8,886 nucleotides of DNA from an uncultured Actinoplanes sp. (GTDB lineage Bacteria > Actinomycetota > Actinomycetes > Mycobacteriales > Micromonosporaceae): contig NZ_CAKUCL010000284.1 of NCBI RefSeq assembly GCF_934643405.1, positions 1-8,886 on the forward strand, given 5' to 3'. The position numbers were made by a program, and so were the translations under genes. This document shows, in pieces, positions 1 to 5,966 of this stretch. Under the pieces are notes generated by a model. It was not told where the DNA came from and ran no database searches. It saw only the letters and a program-made list of their open reading frames with translations. The stretch's first letter is position 1. Each line of letters starts with the position of its first letter.

Positions 1-91
1 GCTCTCAACACGCCGCCCTAGCACGCCGCCCCTCGGCTGCCTGCTCCCAGCGCGCCGCTCCCGGTTTCCCCGCTCCCAACACACCGCCCCG
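1..91. repeat. Imperfect short direct repeats at left edge
   Basis: Three related copies of about 20 bp start at 1, 43 and 72, with consensus GCTCYCARCRCRCCGCYC. A partial copy (GCACGCCGCCCC) lies at 21-32. The copies differ at a few positions and the spacing is irregular (42 and 29 bp), so this is not a CRISPR. The stretch lies just downstream of the hydrolase gene that ends at 142. It may be a degenerate repeat tract or the decayed end of a low-complexity coding region continuing to the left of the window. No gene is supported in 1-141. Confidence 0.4.
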
Positions 92-141
92 GCTCCCCGC
101 GCCGACGCGGACGGCATTCTCGCATGCGGCGGCGTCACCGG

Positions 142-1389
142 TCAGAGGAGGACCTCCAGCTGCCGGCGCAGGAAGCTGGGGTCGAGCAGTTCGAAGTGGC
201 CCGACGCGGACAGGCTGAAGTGGTCCACGTTGATGCCGCTGTCGTAGGCGCGATCGCGGAGCTCCTCCAGCAACCCCCGCTTGTCGGCGGCCAGGACCAC
301 GTAGATGCCGCCGGCGATTTTCGTCAGGTCGGCCACGTACTCGATGAACTGGTCGGTGCCGTTCTCCTGCCACAGGTCGCTGATGTCCTGCGCGTGCCGG
401 CGAACCTGAGCGATGTCCTTGGACGTGGTCTTGTAGACGTATTCGCACAGCCAGCGCAACTCGTCCACATCCTTGGCCGAACGCAGCAATTCGACCAGCT
501 GCTCCAGCAGGCGGTCGTCGTCCAGCTTGGCCATCCGGGACGAGATCGTGGTCGTGGTGCGGTTGATGTTCGGGTTCAGCAACAGCACACGATGGATGCG
601 CACGCCGGTGAGATAGCTCGCCGCCAGCTGGGACAGGAACAGGATGATGTCGGCGCCGACCGAGAAGCCGACCAGGGACAGACGCTTGCCGGGATACTGG
701 TTCTGCAGTTTCTGCAGGGCCGCGGCGAACAGCTGGGCGTGTGTCTCCAACGAGATCGGCGGGTAGTCCTCGTCGTCCTTCTCGTCGGCGTTGAAGCCGT
801 ACAGGGTGAGGGCGATCGAGTGGTATTTGCTCTCCGCCAGGTAGGTCTGGAAGTCGGTGGCGCCCAGGCCCAGACCGTGGACGAAGATGACCAGCTCGTC
901 CGACTCGCGTTTCGCCTCGAGATAATGCAGCAGGCTGCCATGAGGCAGGCTGCGGCCGGCCTCCAGGTCCGTGGGCATGCCCTGCGGTATCTGGATCACG
1001 CCTTCGACCACGCCGGTCAGTTGCTTGCGCCGCAGCAGATACCAGTAGATGACCAGGCTGAACAGTCCGGTCAGCCCGGCCGCGAGGAGCAGCGCGAAGA
1101 AACTGGAATACCGCAGCAGCTCCCAACCGGCGGCCGCCCCGGCCAGAGCACCCGCGAACCCGGCGATGATCGCGAAACGGCCGGGAAGTGGCGGCTTCTC
1201 CGAGCCGGGTGGCTCGCCCGTGACTTTCGAGAACCCGTCCGAGTGGAGGTTGCGCTGCACCTCGGCGGCCACCCGGCCGGCCTCATGGTCCAGAGATCCG
1301 GGGTCTCCGTCCGGGAAGGACCGTCCCAGCAGATCCCGGCTCAGCTTCTCGAAACTGCCCGGCGGCCCGGAATGTTGCCTGGCTCTCAC
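142..1389 (-). CDS. Membrane-anchored alpha/beta hydrolase-fold protein
   Basis: A 415-residue protein. The N-terminal 70 residues are polar and probably cytoplasmic. Two hydrophobic segments follow at about 72-90 and 97-119, ending in basic RRK. The alpha/beta-hydrolase domain fills the rest: an oxyanion-type FVHGLGLG at 169-176, nucleophile elbow GFSVG with Ser243, candidate acid Asp369 in VLAADK, and His398 in SASGHF. All three catalytic positions are present, so it is probably active as an esterase, lipase or peptidase-like enzyme; the substrate is unknown. I chose the GTG at 1389 because a strong Shine-Dalgarno sequence (1398-1408) lies 8 nt upstream and the start forms a GTGA overlap with the stop of the preceding gene. 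A GTG at 1410 is in frame but lies upstream of that site. Last gene of a three-gene overlapping unit. Fold assignment is firm, function is not. Confidence 0.85.
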   Translation of the reverse strand: MRARQHSGPPGSFEKLSRDLLGRSFPDGDPGSLDHEAGRVAAEVQRNLHSDGFSKVTGEPPGSEKPPLPGRFAIIAGFAGALAGAAAGWELLRYSSFFALLLAAGLTGLFSLVIYWYLLRRKQLTGVVEGVIQIPQGMPTDLEAGRSLPHGSLLHYLEAKRESDELVIFVHGLGLGATDFQTYLAESKYHSIALTLYGFNADEKDDEDYPPISLETHAQLFAAALQKLQNQYPGKRLSLVGFSVGADIILFLSQLAASYLTGVRIHRVLLLNPNINRTTTTISSRMAKLDDDRLLEQLVELLRSAKDVDELRWLCEYVYKTTSKDIAQVRRHAQDISDLWQENGTDQFIEYVADLTKIAGGIYVVLAADKRGLLEELRDRAYDSGINVDHFSLSASGHFELLDPSFLRRQLEVLL

Positions 1390-1706
1390 GCGTAACGCCT
1401 CCTCCTCCACATCAGCCCGGACGGCAGATCGTCCGGGCAGACGGGACAGCGGTCACGTAGGGCGCTGGTGTCCAGCAGCGTGACCGTCGCGACCACGGCT
1501 TGGTAGATCGCACGGCCCGGCGATGCGCCGGCGTCCACGGCGTCGGTGTTGAGGACCCTGGAGACGACGATCTCCCAGTGCTTCTCCGCGGTTCCCCAGT
1601 CGTCGCCGTGTTGCTTGACGAACCTTTCGACGAAGCCGCCGTTGACGTTGAACCGGTTCTTCGGAGTACGCAGTTCTTCGAGTCTCGGCATGATCGGGCT
1701 AGCCAT
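1386..1706 (-). CDS. Unrecognised 106-residue protein with CPVC motif
   Basis: A 106-residue protein of no family I recognise. It has no signal peptide or membrane segment. The central part (about 12-75) looks largely helical, with a polar N-terminal helix rich in Lys, Arg and Glu. Near the C-terminus there is a CPVC (CxxC) motif, about 20 residues from the end, which could bind metal or be redox-active, although a single CxxC is weak evidence. The ATG at 1706 is preferred over a TTG at 1721 because GAGG (1713-1716) sits 6 nt upstream. This start overlaps the stop of the small membrane ORF by 8 bp (ATGGCTAG). Its own stop overlaps the hydrolase start by 4 bp (GTGA), so the three products probably work together. 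It could be a partner or regulator of the hydrolase. Confidence 0.7.
   Translation of the reverse strand: MASPIMPRLEELRTPKNRFNVNGGFVERFVKQHGDDWGTAEKHWEIVVSRVLNTDAVDAGASPGRAIYQAVVATVTLLDTSALRDRCPVCPDDLPSGLMWRRRRYA
1398..1408 (-). promoter_or_regulatory. Strong ribosome binding site for the hydrolase
   Basis: The minus strand reads GGAGGAGGAGG, followed by 8 nt and then GTG at 1389. The site lies inside the last codons of the upstream gene, where it also encodes a run of arginines (RRRR). This fixes the start of the hydrolase and supports coupled translation. Confidence 0.7.
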
Positions 1707-1842
1707 CGTGGTCCTCGGCAAAGGCGCTCTCGAGGGGTGTCCCCCGTCGCGATGCGATAGAAGCGGTGATCACATAACCTGCCACCGCACCCGCGATACC
1801 GGGTGCGACCAGCCAGCCGGCCAGGGACAACAGCCATGCCAT
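1699..1842 (-). CDS. Small membrane peptide, 47 residues
   Basis: An ATG at 1842 opens a 47-codon frame that ends at a TAG (1699-1701) overlapping the start of the 106-residue gene by 8 bp. The product starts MAWLLSLAGWLVAPGIAGAV, continues hydrophobic to about residue 30 (AGYVITASIA), then turns basic (SRR) and ends in an acidic tail (ESAFAEDHDG). This layout fits a membrane peptide with one long or two short passes and the charged tail in the cytoplasm. Third-position GC is about 70%, somewhat below that of strongly coding neighbours. No good Shine-Dalgarno sequence precedes the ATG. The frame is open upstream to a TGA just after the inverted repeat, but holds no ATG, GTG or TTG there. The overlap geometry and the hydrophobicity are the main support. 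It has no recognisable family. Confidence 0.5.
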   Translation of the reverse strand: MAWLLSLAGWLVAPGIAGAVAGYVITASIASRRGTPLESAFAEDHDG

Positions 1843-2162
1843 CGTGGGATGGACCGTGTCCGCGGGCGAGGTTATGGCGAGACTGAGCCTTTTTCATCGT
1901 GACGGTGCACGTCACGACGGCGCACCGCGGAAAGAGTGCTTGCGACGGGCGAGCCGCCGCGTCGCTTTCCCGACACGTGGTCCGCGCCGGACACGAGCGC
2001 CAGACGAAGTGCGGCCCTGCGAGCCCCGGATCGATCGGCGGAGGCGAGCCCGACGGTTCCGAGACAGGCGAAGAGGTGAGGAAATTCAAACGCTTTCGGG
2101 TACGGGTGGCGCCGCCGCCATCGGGTTTGGTTGACTGGTCGCTGATTCGTCATGGGGGTGAC
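1843..2162. other. Divergent intergenic region
   Basis: This 320-bp stretch separates the leftward three-gene unit from the rightward lipoprotein gene and should hold both promoters. The only clear structure is the inverted repeat at 1897-1917. A TAACCT at about 1869-1874 on the minus strand could be a -10 element for the leftward unit, but no matching -35 is evident. A TTGACT at 2131 on the plus strand lacks a -10 at proper spacing. Open frames crossing the region on both strands show no ribosome binding site and no recognisable protein. Confidence 0.5.
1897..1917. promoter_or_regulatory. Inverted repeat, candidate operator
   Basis: Perfect 8-bp arms TCGTGACG and CGTCACGA flank the 5-bp spacer GTGCA. 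The site lies between divergent genes, 55-75 bp upstream of the small membrane ORF. No T tract follows it on either strand (T residues precede it on the plus strand), so it does not resemble a terminator. Symmetry of this size fits a site for a dimeric repressor, but no regulator gene is present in the window. Confidence 0.4.
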
Positions 2163-3401
2163 ATGCGTCGATGGCTAGCCGTTGCCGCGGCCGGGCTGCT
2201 GGTCGCCTCGGGATGCGGCAGTCCGGCCGCTGACCACGTCAGGATCACGGTGGCGGCGCCGGCTGCGTTGTTCGACGCGCCGCTCGGTGTCACGGTCACC
2301 GGAGCACCACGGGGCAGGCTAGTCACCCTCACCGCGTCCGCGACCGACAGTCATGGCGACCTGTGGCGGTCGAGCGCCACGTTCCGTCCCGATTCGTCCG
2401 GCCGGATCGACCTGGCTCGGACGGCCCCGGTGGCCGGCGACTACACCGGCGCGCACGACGCCGGACTCCTGTGGTCGATGACCGATCCCAGCGGCCACAC
2501 TCTCGTCGCCCCGGTGGTCACCTACCACCTTGCCGCCTCGCTGGACGGGCGGTCGGTAGCGACCGCGTCGCTGACCCGCGAATGGGCGCCGTCCTCGGTC
2601 ACCGAGCGGGAGACGAGCGTGGCGCAGGAAGGCTTCGCGGGAACCCTGTTCAGCCCGCACGACACCACGGTCCGCCGGCCGGCCGTGCTCGCCTTCGGCG
2701 GCTCCGAAGGCGGGACGGGCAACGGAGTCCTCGTCGCCAGGGCCCTGGCTGCGAAGGGCTACCCGGCGCTGGGTATCGGCTACTTCCACGTTCCCGGGCA
2801 GCCGGAGACCCTGGAGAACATTCCGCTGGAATACTTCGCCACCGCCGCACGGTGGCTGGCCCGCCAACCCGGAGTGGACCCGCACCGGATCGAGGTCTAC
2901 GGCTTCTCCCGCGGCTCGGAGGCCGCGCTCCTGCTCGCCGTCGACTTTCCCGGCCTGGTCGACGGGGTCGTCGCCGGCTCCCCCAGCTCGGTCGTGCACG
3001 CCAGCTATCCGAGCGGGATCGGACCGGCCTGGACCTTGCACGGGCGGCCGATCCCGTACGTCGATAACACCGAGAAGAACGACCCGCGACCGGCCGATGA
3101 CCGGGGGAGAATCCCGGTGGAACGCATACGCGGCCCGGTGTTCCTGCTTTGCGGCCAAGACGACGAGCTCATGGCGAGCTGCCCGTTCACCCGGGCGATC
3201 GGCGACCGGCTGCGCGCGCGGCCCTACGCCGAGCTGCAGGAGCCGGACGCCGGCCACCTCGTCGGCATCCCGGTGGCGGGAGGGGCGAACACGCCCGAAG
3301 GCGACCTCGGCGGTACCCAGCAGGCGGACGCCCTCGGCCGCTTGGACGCCTGGTCCAAGCTGCTCGACTTTCTCGCGGCCCGGACGGAACCTCTCCGCTG
3401 A
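2163..3401 (+). CDS. Acyl-CoA thioesterase/BAAT-family lipoprotein hydrolase
   Basis: A 412-residue protein. Residues 1-18 form a short basic and hydrophobic leader ending in VASGC, a plausible lipobox with Cys18 as the lipidated residue, so the enzyme is likely anchored on the outer face of the membrane. Residues 25-120 are a beta-sandwich resembling the N-terminal domain of acyl-CoA thioesterases and bile acid-CoA:amino acid N-acyltransferases (BAAT). Residues 160-405 resemble the BAAT C-terminal alpha/beta-hydrolase domain: FGGSEGG at 178-184 near the oxyanion hole, nucleophile Ser249 in GFSRGS, Asp333 or Asp334 in GQDDEL, and His365 in AGHLVG. A serine nucleophile fits hydrolases, whereas the transferases use Cys. 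The ATG at 2163 follows a GGGGG tract (2154-2158). The frame stays open back to 1899, but that part lacks protein-like features and would bury the leader. Substrate is unknown: acyl-CoA is unlikely outside the cell, so another ester or thioester is possible. Confidence 0.85.
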   Translation: MRRWLAVAAAGLLVASGCGSPAADHVRITVAAPAALFDAPLGVTVTGAPRGRLVTLTASATDSHGDLWRSSATFRPDSSGRIDLARTAPVAGDYTGAHDAGLLWSMTDPSGHTLVAPVVTYHLAASLDGRSVATASLTREWAPSSVTERETSVAQEGFAGTLFSPHDTTVRRPAVLAFGGSEGGTGNGVLVARALAAKGYPALGIGYFHVPGQPETLENIPLEYFATAARWLARQPGVDPHRIEVYGFSRGSEAALLLAVDFPGLVDGVVAGSPSSVVHASYPSGIGPAWTLHGRPIPYVDNTEKNDPRPADDRGRIPVERIRGPVFLLCGQDDELMASCPFTRAIGDRLRARPYAELQEPDAGHLVGIPVAGGANTPEGDLGGTQQADALGRLDAWSKLLDFLAARTEPLR

Positions 3402-3419
3402 CGGCGTGGTTCGGCCAGG

Positions 3420-3846
3420 CACTCGCCGCGGGCGCGGATCTTCGCGTGGGCGCGGTTGACCGCCTTCTGCCGACGTGACAGGTTCGGCCGGAAGCGGCGT
3501 CGTTGAACGGCGTCCGCACGCTGCAGCGGGCCCCTTGATATCCCTTATCGGCGAATGTCATCACGTCTGCTCTGGTCAGCGCCTCGATGATGCCGTGGGT
3601 GCGGGCCGCGGTCACGTCATGGGTCGCGCCGGGCAGCGCGGCCGAGGCCCACACGAGACGCCCGGCCGCGTCGGCGATGACCTGCACGTTGACGCCGTGA
3701 CGTTTGTGCTTGCCGGAGTAGAACGGATTCTGGTCGGCTACCCGGTCGATCGGGATCAGCCTGCCGTCCAGGATCGCGTACGCCAGGAGCTGGATGCGCC
3801 GCATGGCCGTGTCCAGATCGTCGGCGGTTGCGCTGAGCAGGGCCCT
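3420..3846 (-). pseudogene. Decayed IS5-group transposase fragment (DDE_Tnp_4 type)
   Basis: The readable part starts ALLSATADDLDTAMRRIQ right after a stop codon (TGA, 3847-3849). It runs through AILDGRLIPIDR (first catalytic Asp), FYSGKHKRHGVNVQVIADAAG, GATHDVTAARTHGI and FADKGYQG (second Asp). This is the familiar middle of actinobacterial IS5-group transposases. Near 3503-3507 the frame breaks. One nucleotide appears to be missing in TTCAACGACG, because the next frame resumes the family sequence (RRRFRPNLSRRQKAVNRAHA then KIRARGE). The fragment stops at the probable catalytic Glu (3422-3424), 18 bp after the stop of the BAAT-like gene. The N-terminal part and the C-terminal tail are absent, so about half the gene remains. 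No terminal inverted repeats or target duplications were found. It is non-functional. Confidence 0.85.
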
Positions 3847-3851
3847 TCAGC

Positions 3852-3878
3852 GCAAAAGACCGCGTGCCATAGCGCGGC
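3852..3878 (-). terminator. Possible rho-independent terminator after PH-domain gene
   Basis: On the minus strand CCGCG (3877-3873), an 8-nt loop and CGCGG (3864-3860) are followed at once by TCTTTT (3859-3854). Just upstream is a second small hairpin, GGCGG/CCGCC at 3881-3896. It would end transcription coming from the PH-domain gene (stop at 4043), and lies at the boundary with the transposase fragment. The stem is short, so this is tentative. Confidence 0.35.
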
Positions 3879-3901
3879 CCGGCGGTGTCGTCCGCCAAAT
3901 C

Positions 3902-4015
3902 CTAGCGAGGCGAAAGAATCATTATGTCCCGGGTCCGCAGCCGGCGTGGGGGCAGACGCAGATGGTCTATGAAATCGGCGACCTCGGTATCGGACGCTTC
4001 TTTATTCGCGACCAT
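3902..4015 (-). CDS. Doubtful 37-codon ORF downstream of PH-domain gene
   Basis: An ATG at 4015 opens 37 codons ending at TAG (3902-3904). The product starts MVANKEASDTEVADFIDHLR and continues with several Arg and Leu residues. It lies in the same frame as the PH-domain gene, nine codons beyond that gene's TGA. It has no clear Shine-Dalgarno sequence and lower third-position GC (about 64%) than its neighbours. It may be a small gene, a relic of a longer C-terminus of the PH-domain protein, or chance. Its position ahead of a possible terminator is the only further support. Confidence 0.15.
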   Translation of the reverse strand: MVANKEASDTEVADFIDHLRLPPRRLRTRDIMILSPR

Positions 4016-4042
4016 CGCTTGACCGCATTCGCTCGTCGGGCG

Positions 4043-5401
4043 TCAGGGATCGTCGAAGTCGCCGGCATTGTCGTAAGAGGCCATCCGGGCTTCCACCGCT
4101 TCCGGATCGTGGCGTTCCTCGGTGACCCTCAGGTACAGCTCGTTCGGGTAGGGCAGGACCGCCACACGGCGGATCGCGGTGAAGCGGCGCGCGCTCTCGA
4201 AGATGAAGTCGCCGTAGTTGAGGAGCTGGCCCAGCGGGGTCTGTTCCAGGCGCACCTGGCTCATGTCCTCGATGGTCAGCGACGACACCCGCCGCCACAG
4301 CAGTCCCTCGACCAGCAGCACCCGCCGGCTGGTCAGCGCCAGCGCCGCGAAGCGCCATGCGATCAGCGCATACAGGCTCAGCAGGGCGCCGGTCAGGCAG
4401 ACCACGCCGCGGGCGGTGGTCAGGTGCGCCTCCGGCACGAGGTGACCGGCCTCGACGGTGAGCAGGACGGCGACCGCCAGTACGAGCACGTAGCGGCCGA
4501 AGGGGCGCACCCAGTGCCGCCGCCATTCGCCTCGGTAGCGTTCGGTCGGATAGAGGTAGCGGGCAACCAGAGACGTCGGCTCATCGGTCAGCGGAAGCAC
4601 CCGGCGGGGCGGCAGGAGCGTCTCCAGGTCGTCCTCGGTGAAGGTCGGCTCGTACACCTCCTCCGGCCGGTAGGCCCGGAACGGCGCCGGATCGTCGAAC
4701 GCCGGGTCCGGGTCGTCCCACGGCGACGGCTCGGCGGCCGGCCGCGGTGCAGGCGGAGGCGGTGGGGGCGGAGGCGGCGGGCGCTCGCCGAGCGCCGGTT
4801 CGGCGTACCCGAAGTCGAAGTCGTCATCGATCTCCGCGCGGCGCCGGGGCGAGGGCCGCCGCCGGGCAGACGGAGGCGAGGACACGACCGGCGGCGACGC
4901 CTCGTCGTCGCCGGGCCGGTCGCGCGAGGCCCACGGCGGCGGGGCCAGGTCGTCCAGATCATCGTCCAGCTCGGCTCGCCGGCTCGCTTGCGACCACAGC
5001 ACCCGTACGCGACGACGGTCGTTGACGTCGATCTGGACGGGAAGCCGGTCACCGGCCGCCGGCCAGGACGGCACCGAGACGTGCCGCTCGCGCACCCGTT
5101 GGCGCGCCGCCCCCAGGCCGGGCGTGCTGATGGTGAGTGTCAACTCGCAGGTGCCGTGCGTGCCGGCCGGCGGCGGCGGTGACACCTCGACGACCTCGCC
5201 GGTCCCGTGAACCCAGAGCGGCCGGTGGGCCCACCGATAGCGGACGGCGGCCGCCGCCGCGGTGATCACCAGCAGCCCGCCGACCACGATGACCGGGATC
5301 GGCCAGCTGCCGGTGGTCACGGCGAACAGGACGCCGTAGATCGCCGCGGTGACGAGCAGCGCGGTCGCGCCCGGCCCGATCGTCCCGTTGTTCCTGCGCA
5401 C
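4043..5401 (-). CDS. Membrane protein with bacterial PH (bPH2/DUF304-like) domain
   Basis: A 452-residue protein. Two N-terminal membrane segments (about 11-29 and 34-53) are followed by a small soluble domain (60-135) with beta-strand character. A long disordered linker (140-260) comes next, rich in Asp, Arg and Pro, with acidic runs (ELDDDLDDL, EIDDDFDF) and ten consecutive prolines at 208-217. Two more membrane segments (302-317 and 332-355) lead into a C-terminal PH-like domain (about 355-428) with LTSRRVLLVEGLLWRR, IEDMSQVRLEQTPLGQLLNY, YGDFIFESA and YPNELYLRVTEE, typical of bacterial PH2 domains on membrane-embedded proteins. Such domains act at the cytoplasmic membrane surface, and their ligands are mostly unknown. 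The GTG start at 5401 has a strong GGGAGGT sequence (5406-5412) 4 nt upstream. The gene is divergent from the PPOX gene, and a TAGGGT at 5420-5425 (minus strand) could be its -10 element. Confidence 0.85.
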   Translation of the reverse strand: MRRNNGTIGPGATALLVTAAIYGVLFAVTTGSWPIPVIVVGGLLVITAAAAAVRYRWAHRPLWVHGTGEVVEVSPPPPAGTHGTCELTLTISTPGLGAARQRVRERHVSVPSWPAAGDRLPVQIDVNDRRRVRVLWSQASRRAELDDDLDDLAPPPWASRDRPGDDEASPPVVSSPPSARRRPSPRRRAEIDDDFDFGYAEPALGERPPPPPPPPPPAPRPAAEPSPWDDPDPAFDDPAPFRAYRPEEVYEPTFTEDDLETLLPPRRVLPLTDEPTSLVARYLYPTERYRGEWRRHWVRPFGRYVLVLAVAVLLTVEAGHLVPEAHLTTARGVVCLTGALLSLYALIAWRFAALALTSRRVLLVEGLLWRRVSSLTIEDMSQVRLEQTPLGQLLNYGDFIFESARRFTAIRRVAVLPYPNELYLRVTEERHDPEAVEARMASYDNAGDFDDP

Positions 5402-5489
5402 GGTGACCTCCCACGGGTCACCCTAGGGATCGCAGCGACGCCGGTGGATCCCCCGGACGGGCCACAAAGCGGCACACGGCCGGCGACGG

Positions 5490-5495
5490 TACATT
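5490..5495 (+). promoter_or_regulatory. Candidate -10 element for leaderless PPOX transcript
   Basis: TACATT matches the actinobacterial TANNNT -10 pattern and ends 6 nt before the GTG start at 5502. Transcription would start at about the first base of that GTG. There is no Shine-Dalgarno sequence between them, which fits a leaderless mRNA. No clear -35 was seen. Confidence 0.45.
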
Positions 5496-5501
5496 GCCGC
5501 C

Positions 5502-5903
5502 GTGACCGATCTTCCGCAACGGCTCCGCGACCTGCTCGAAGCGCCCAGCATCTGCCTGCTCGCCACCACGAATCCGGACGGCGCGCCGCAGCTGACCGAG
5601 GTCTGGACCGACACCGACGGCAAGCACATACTGATCAACACCGTCGAGGGGCACCGCAAGCTCAAGAACGTACGCCGTGATCCGCGCGTCGCCGTGAGCG
5701 TCCTGGACCGCGACGACCCGTCCACGTACTACTCGATCGCCGGCACGGTGACCAGCATCGACCACGAGGGCGCCGGCGAACACATCGAGCGCCTGAGCCA
5801 GAAGTACACCGGCGGTCCGTACCGCAACTACCGCGGCACCCCGCAGGTGCGCGTCCTGCTGACGATCCGTGTCGACCGTATCGTCCACGCACCCCGAGGC
5901 TGA
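5502..5903 (+). CDS. PPOX-class, probably F420-dependent oxidoreductase
   Basis: A 133-residue protein of the pyridoxamine 5'-phosphate oxidase-like split-barrel fold, resembling the Rv1155-type group of probable F420-dependent enzymes in sequence and length. Family features visible are ICLLATTNPDGAPQLTEVWT (17-36, first strands), HILINTVEGHRKLKNVRRDP (47-66, with the lysine and asparagine pattern of the cofactor-binding loop), VAVSVLDRDDPSTYYSIAGT (68-87) and a C-terminal VLLTIRVDRI. It is soluble and likely a homodimer that uses F420 (or a flavin) to reduce an unknown small molecule. The start is the GTG at 5502, chosen because the conserved N-terminus follows directly and a -10 element lies just upstream. 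It converges with the BNR_4 gene, leaving 63 bp between stops. The family is clear; cofactor choice is inferred. Confidence 0.9.
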   Translation: MTDLPQRLRDLLEAPSICLLATTNPDGAPQLTEVWTDTDGKHILINTVEGHRKLKNVRRDPRVAVSVLDRDDPSTYYSIAGTVTSIDHEGAGEHIERLSQKYTGGPYRNYRGTPQVRVLLTIRVDRIVHAPRG

Positions 5904-5934
5904 CCACCCGCATCCGCCGCGCCGTCCGCCCGCG

Positions 5935-5957
5935 CCGGGGCTGACCGGCGTCCCCGG
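5935..5957. terminator. Weak GC hairpin between convergent genes
   Basis: CCGGGG (5935-5940) can pair with CCCCGG (5952-5957) across an 11-nt loop, in the 63-bp gap between two convergent stop codons. There is no T tract on either side, so it is at best a weak bidirectional terminator, and such pairing can arise by chance in GC-rich DNA. Confidence 0.2.
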
Positions 5958-5966
5958 GTCACCTGC

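Noticed and set aside
5..1126. Minus-strand open frame of 373 codons overlapping the hydrolase
   Set aside because: Arg/Pro/Gly-rich out-of-frame reading of the hydrolase with no domain pattern.
124..1395. Long plus-strand open frame of 423 codons
   Set aside because: It lies antisense to the alpha/beta hydrolase. Its product is rich in Gln, Arg and Val with no motifs, while the minus-strand frame has clear catalytic motifs, membrane segments and a strong ribosome binding site. GC-rich genes commonly leave long antisense frames.
1872..2153. Minus-strand 93-codon frame in the divergent intergenic region
   Set aside because: No Shine-Dalgarno sequence before its ATG (a C-rich stretch instead) and no recognisable protein character.
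1899..2162. In-frame N-terminal extension of the BAAT-like lipoprotein
   Set aside because: The extension is polar, Arg-rich and unstructured, and would place the hydrophobic leader and lipobox inside the protein. The ATG at 2163 has a G-rich ribosome binding tract.
2319..3422. Minus-strand 367-codon frame opposite the lipoprotein gene
   Set aside because: Antisense shadow with no motifs. The plus strand has an intact catalytic Ser-Asp-His arrangement.
3402..3972. A complete insertion sequence
   Set aside because: The transposase lacks both ends and carries a frameshift; no terminal inverted repeats or flanking target duplications were seen.
3794..5182. Plus-strand 462-codon frame
   Set aside because: Antisense to the PH-domain protein. 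Its Arg/Gly/Gln-rich product has no domain pattern.
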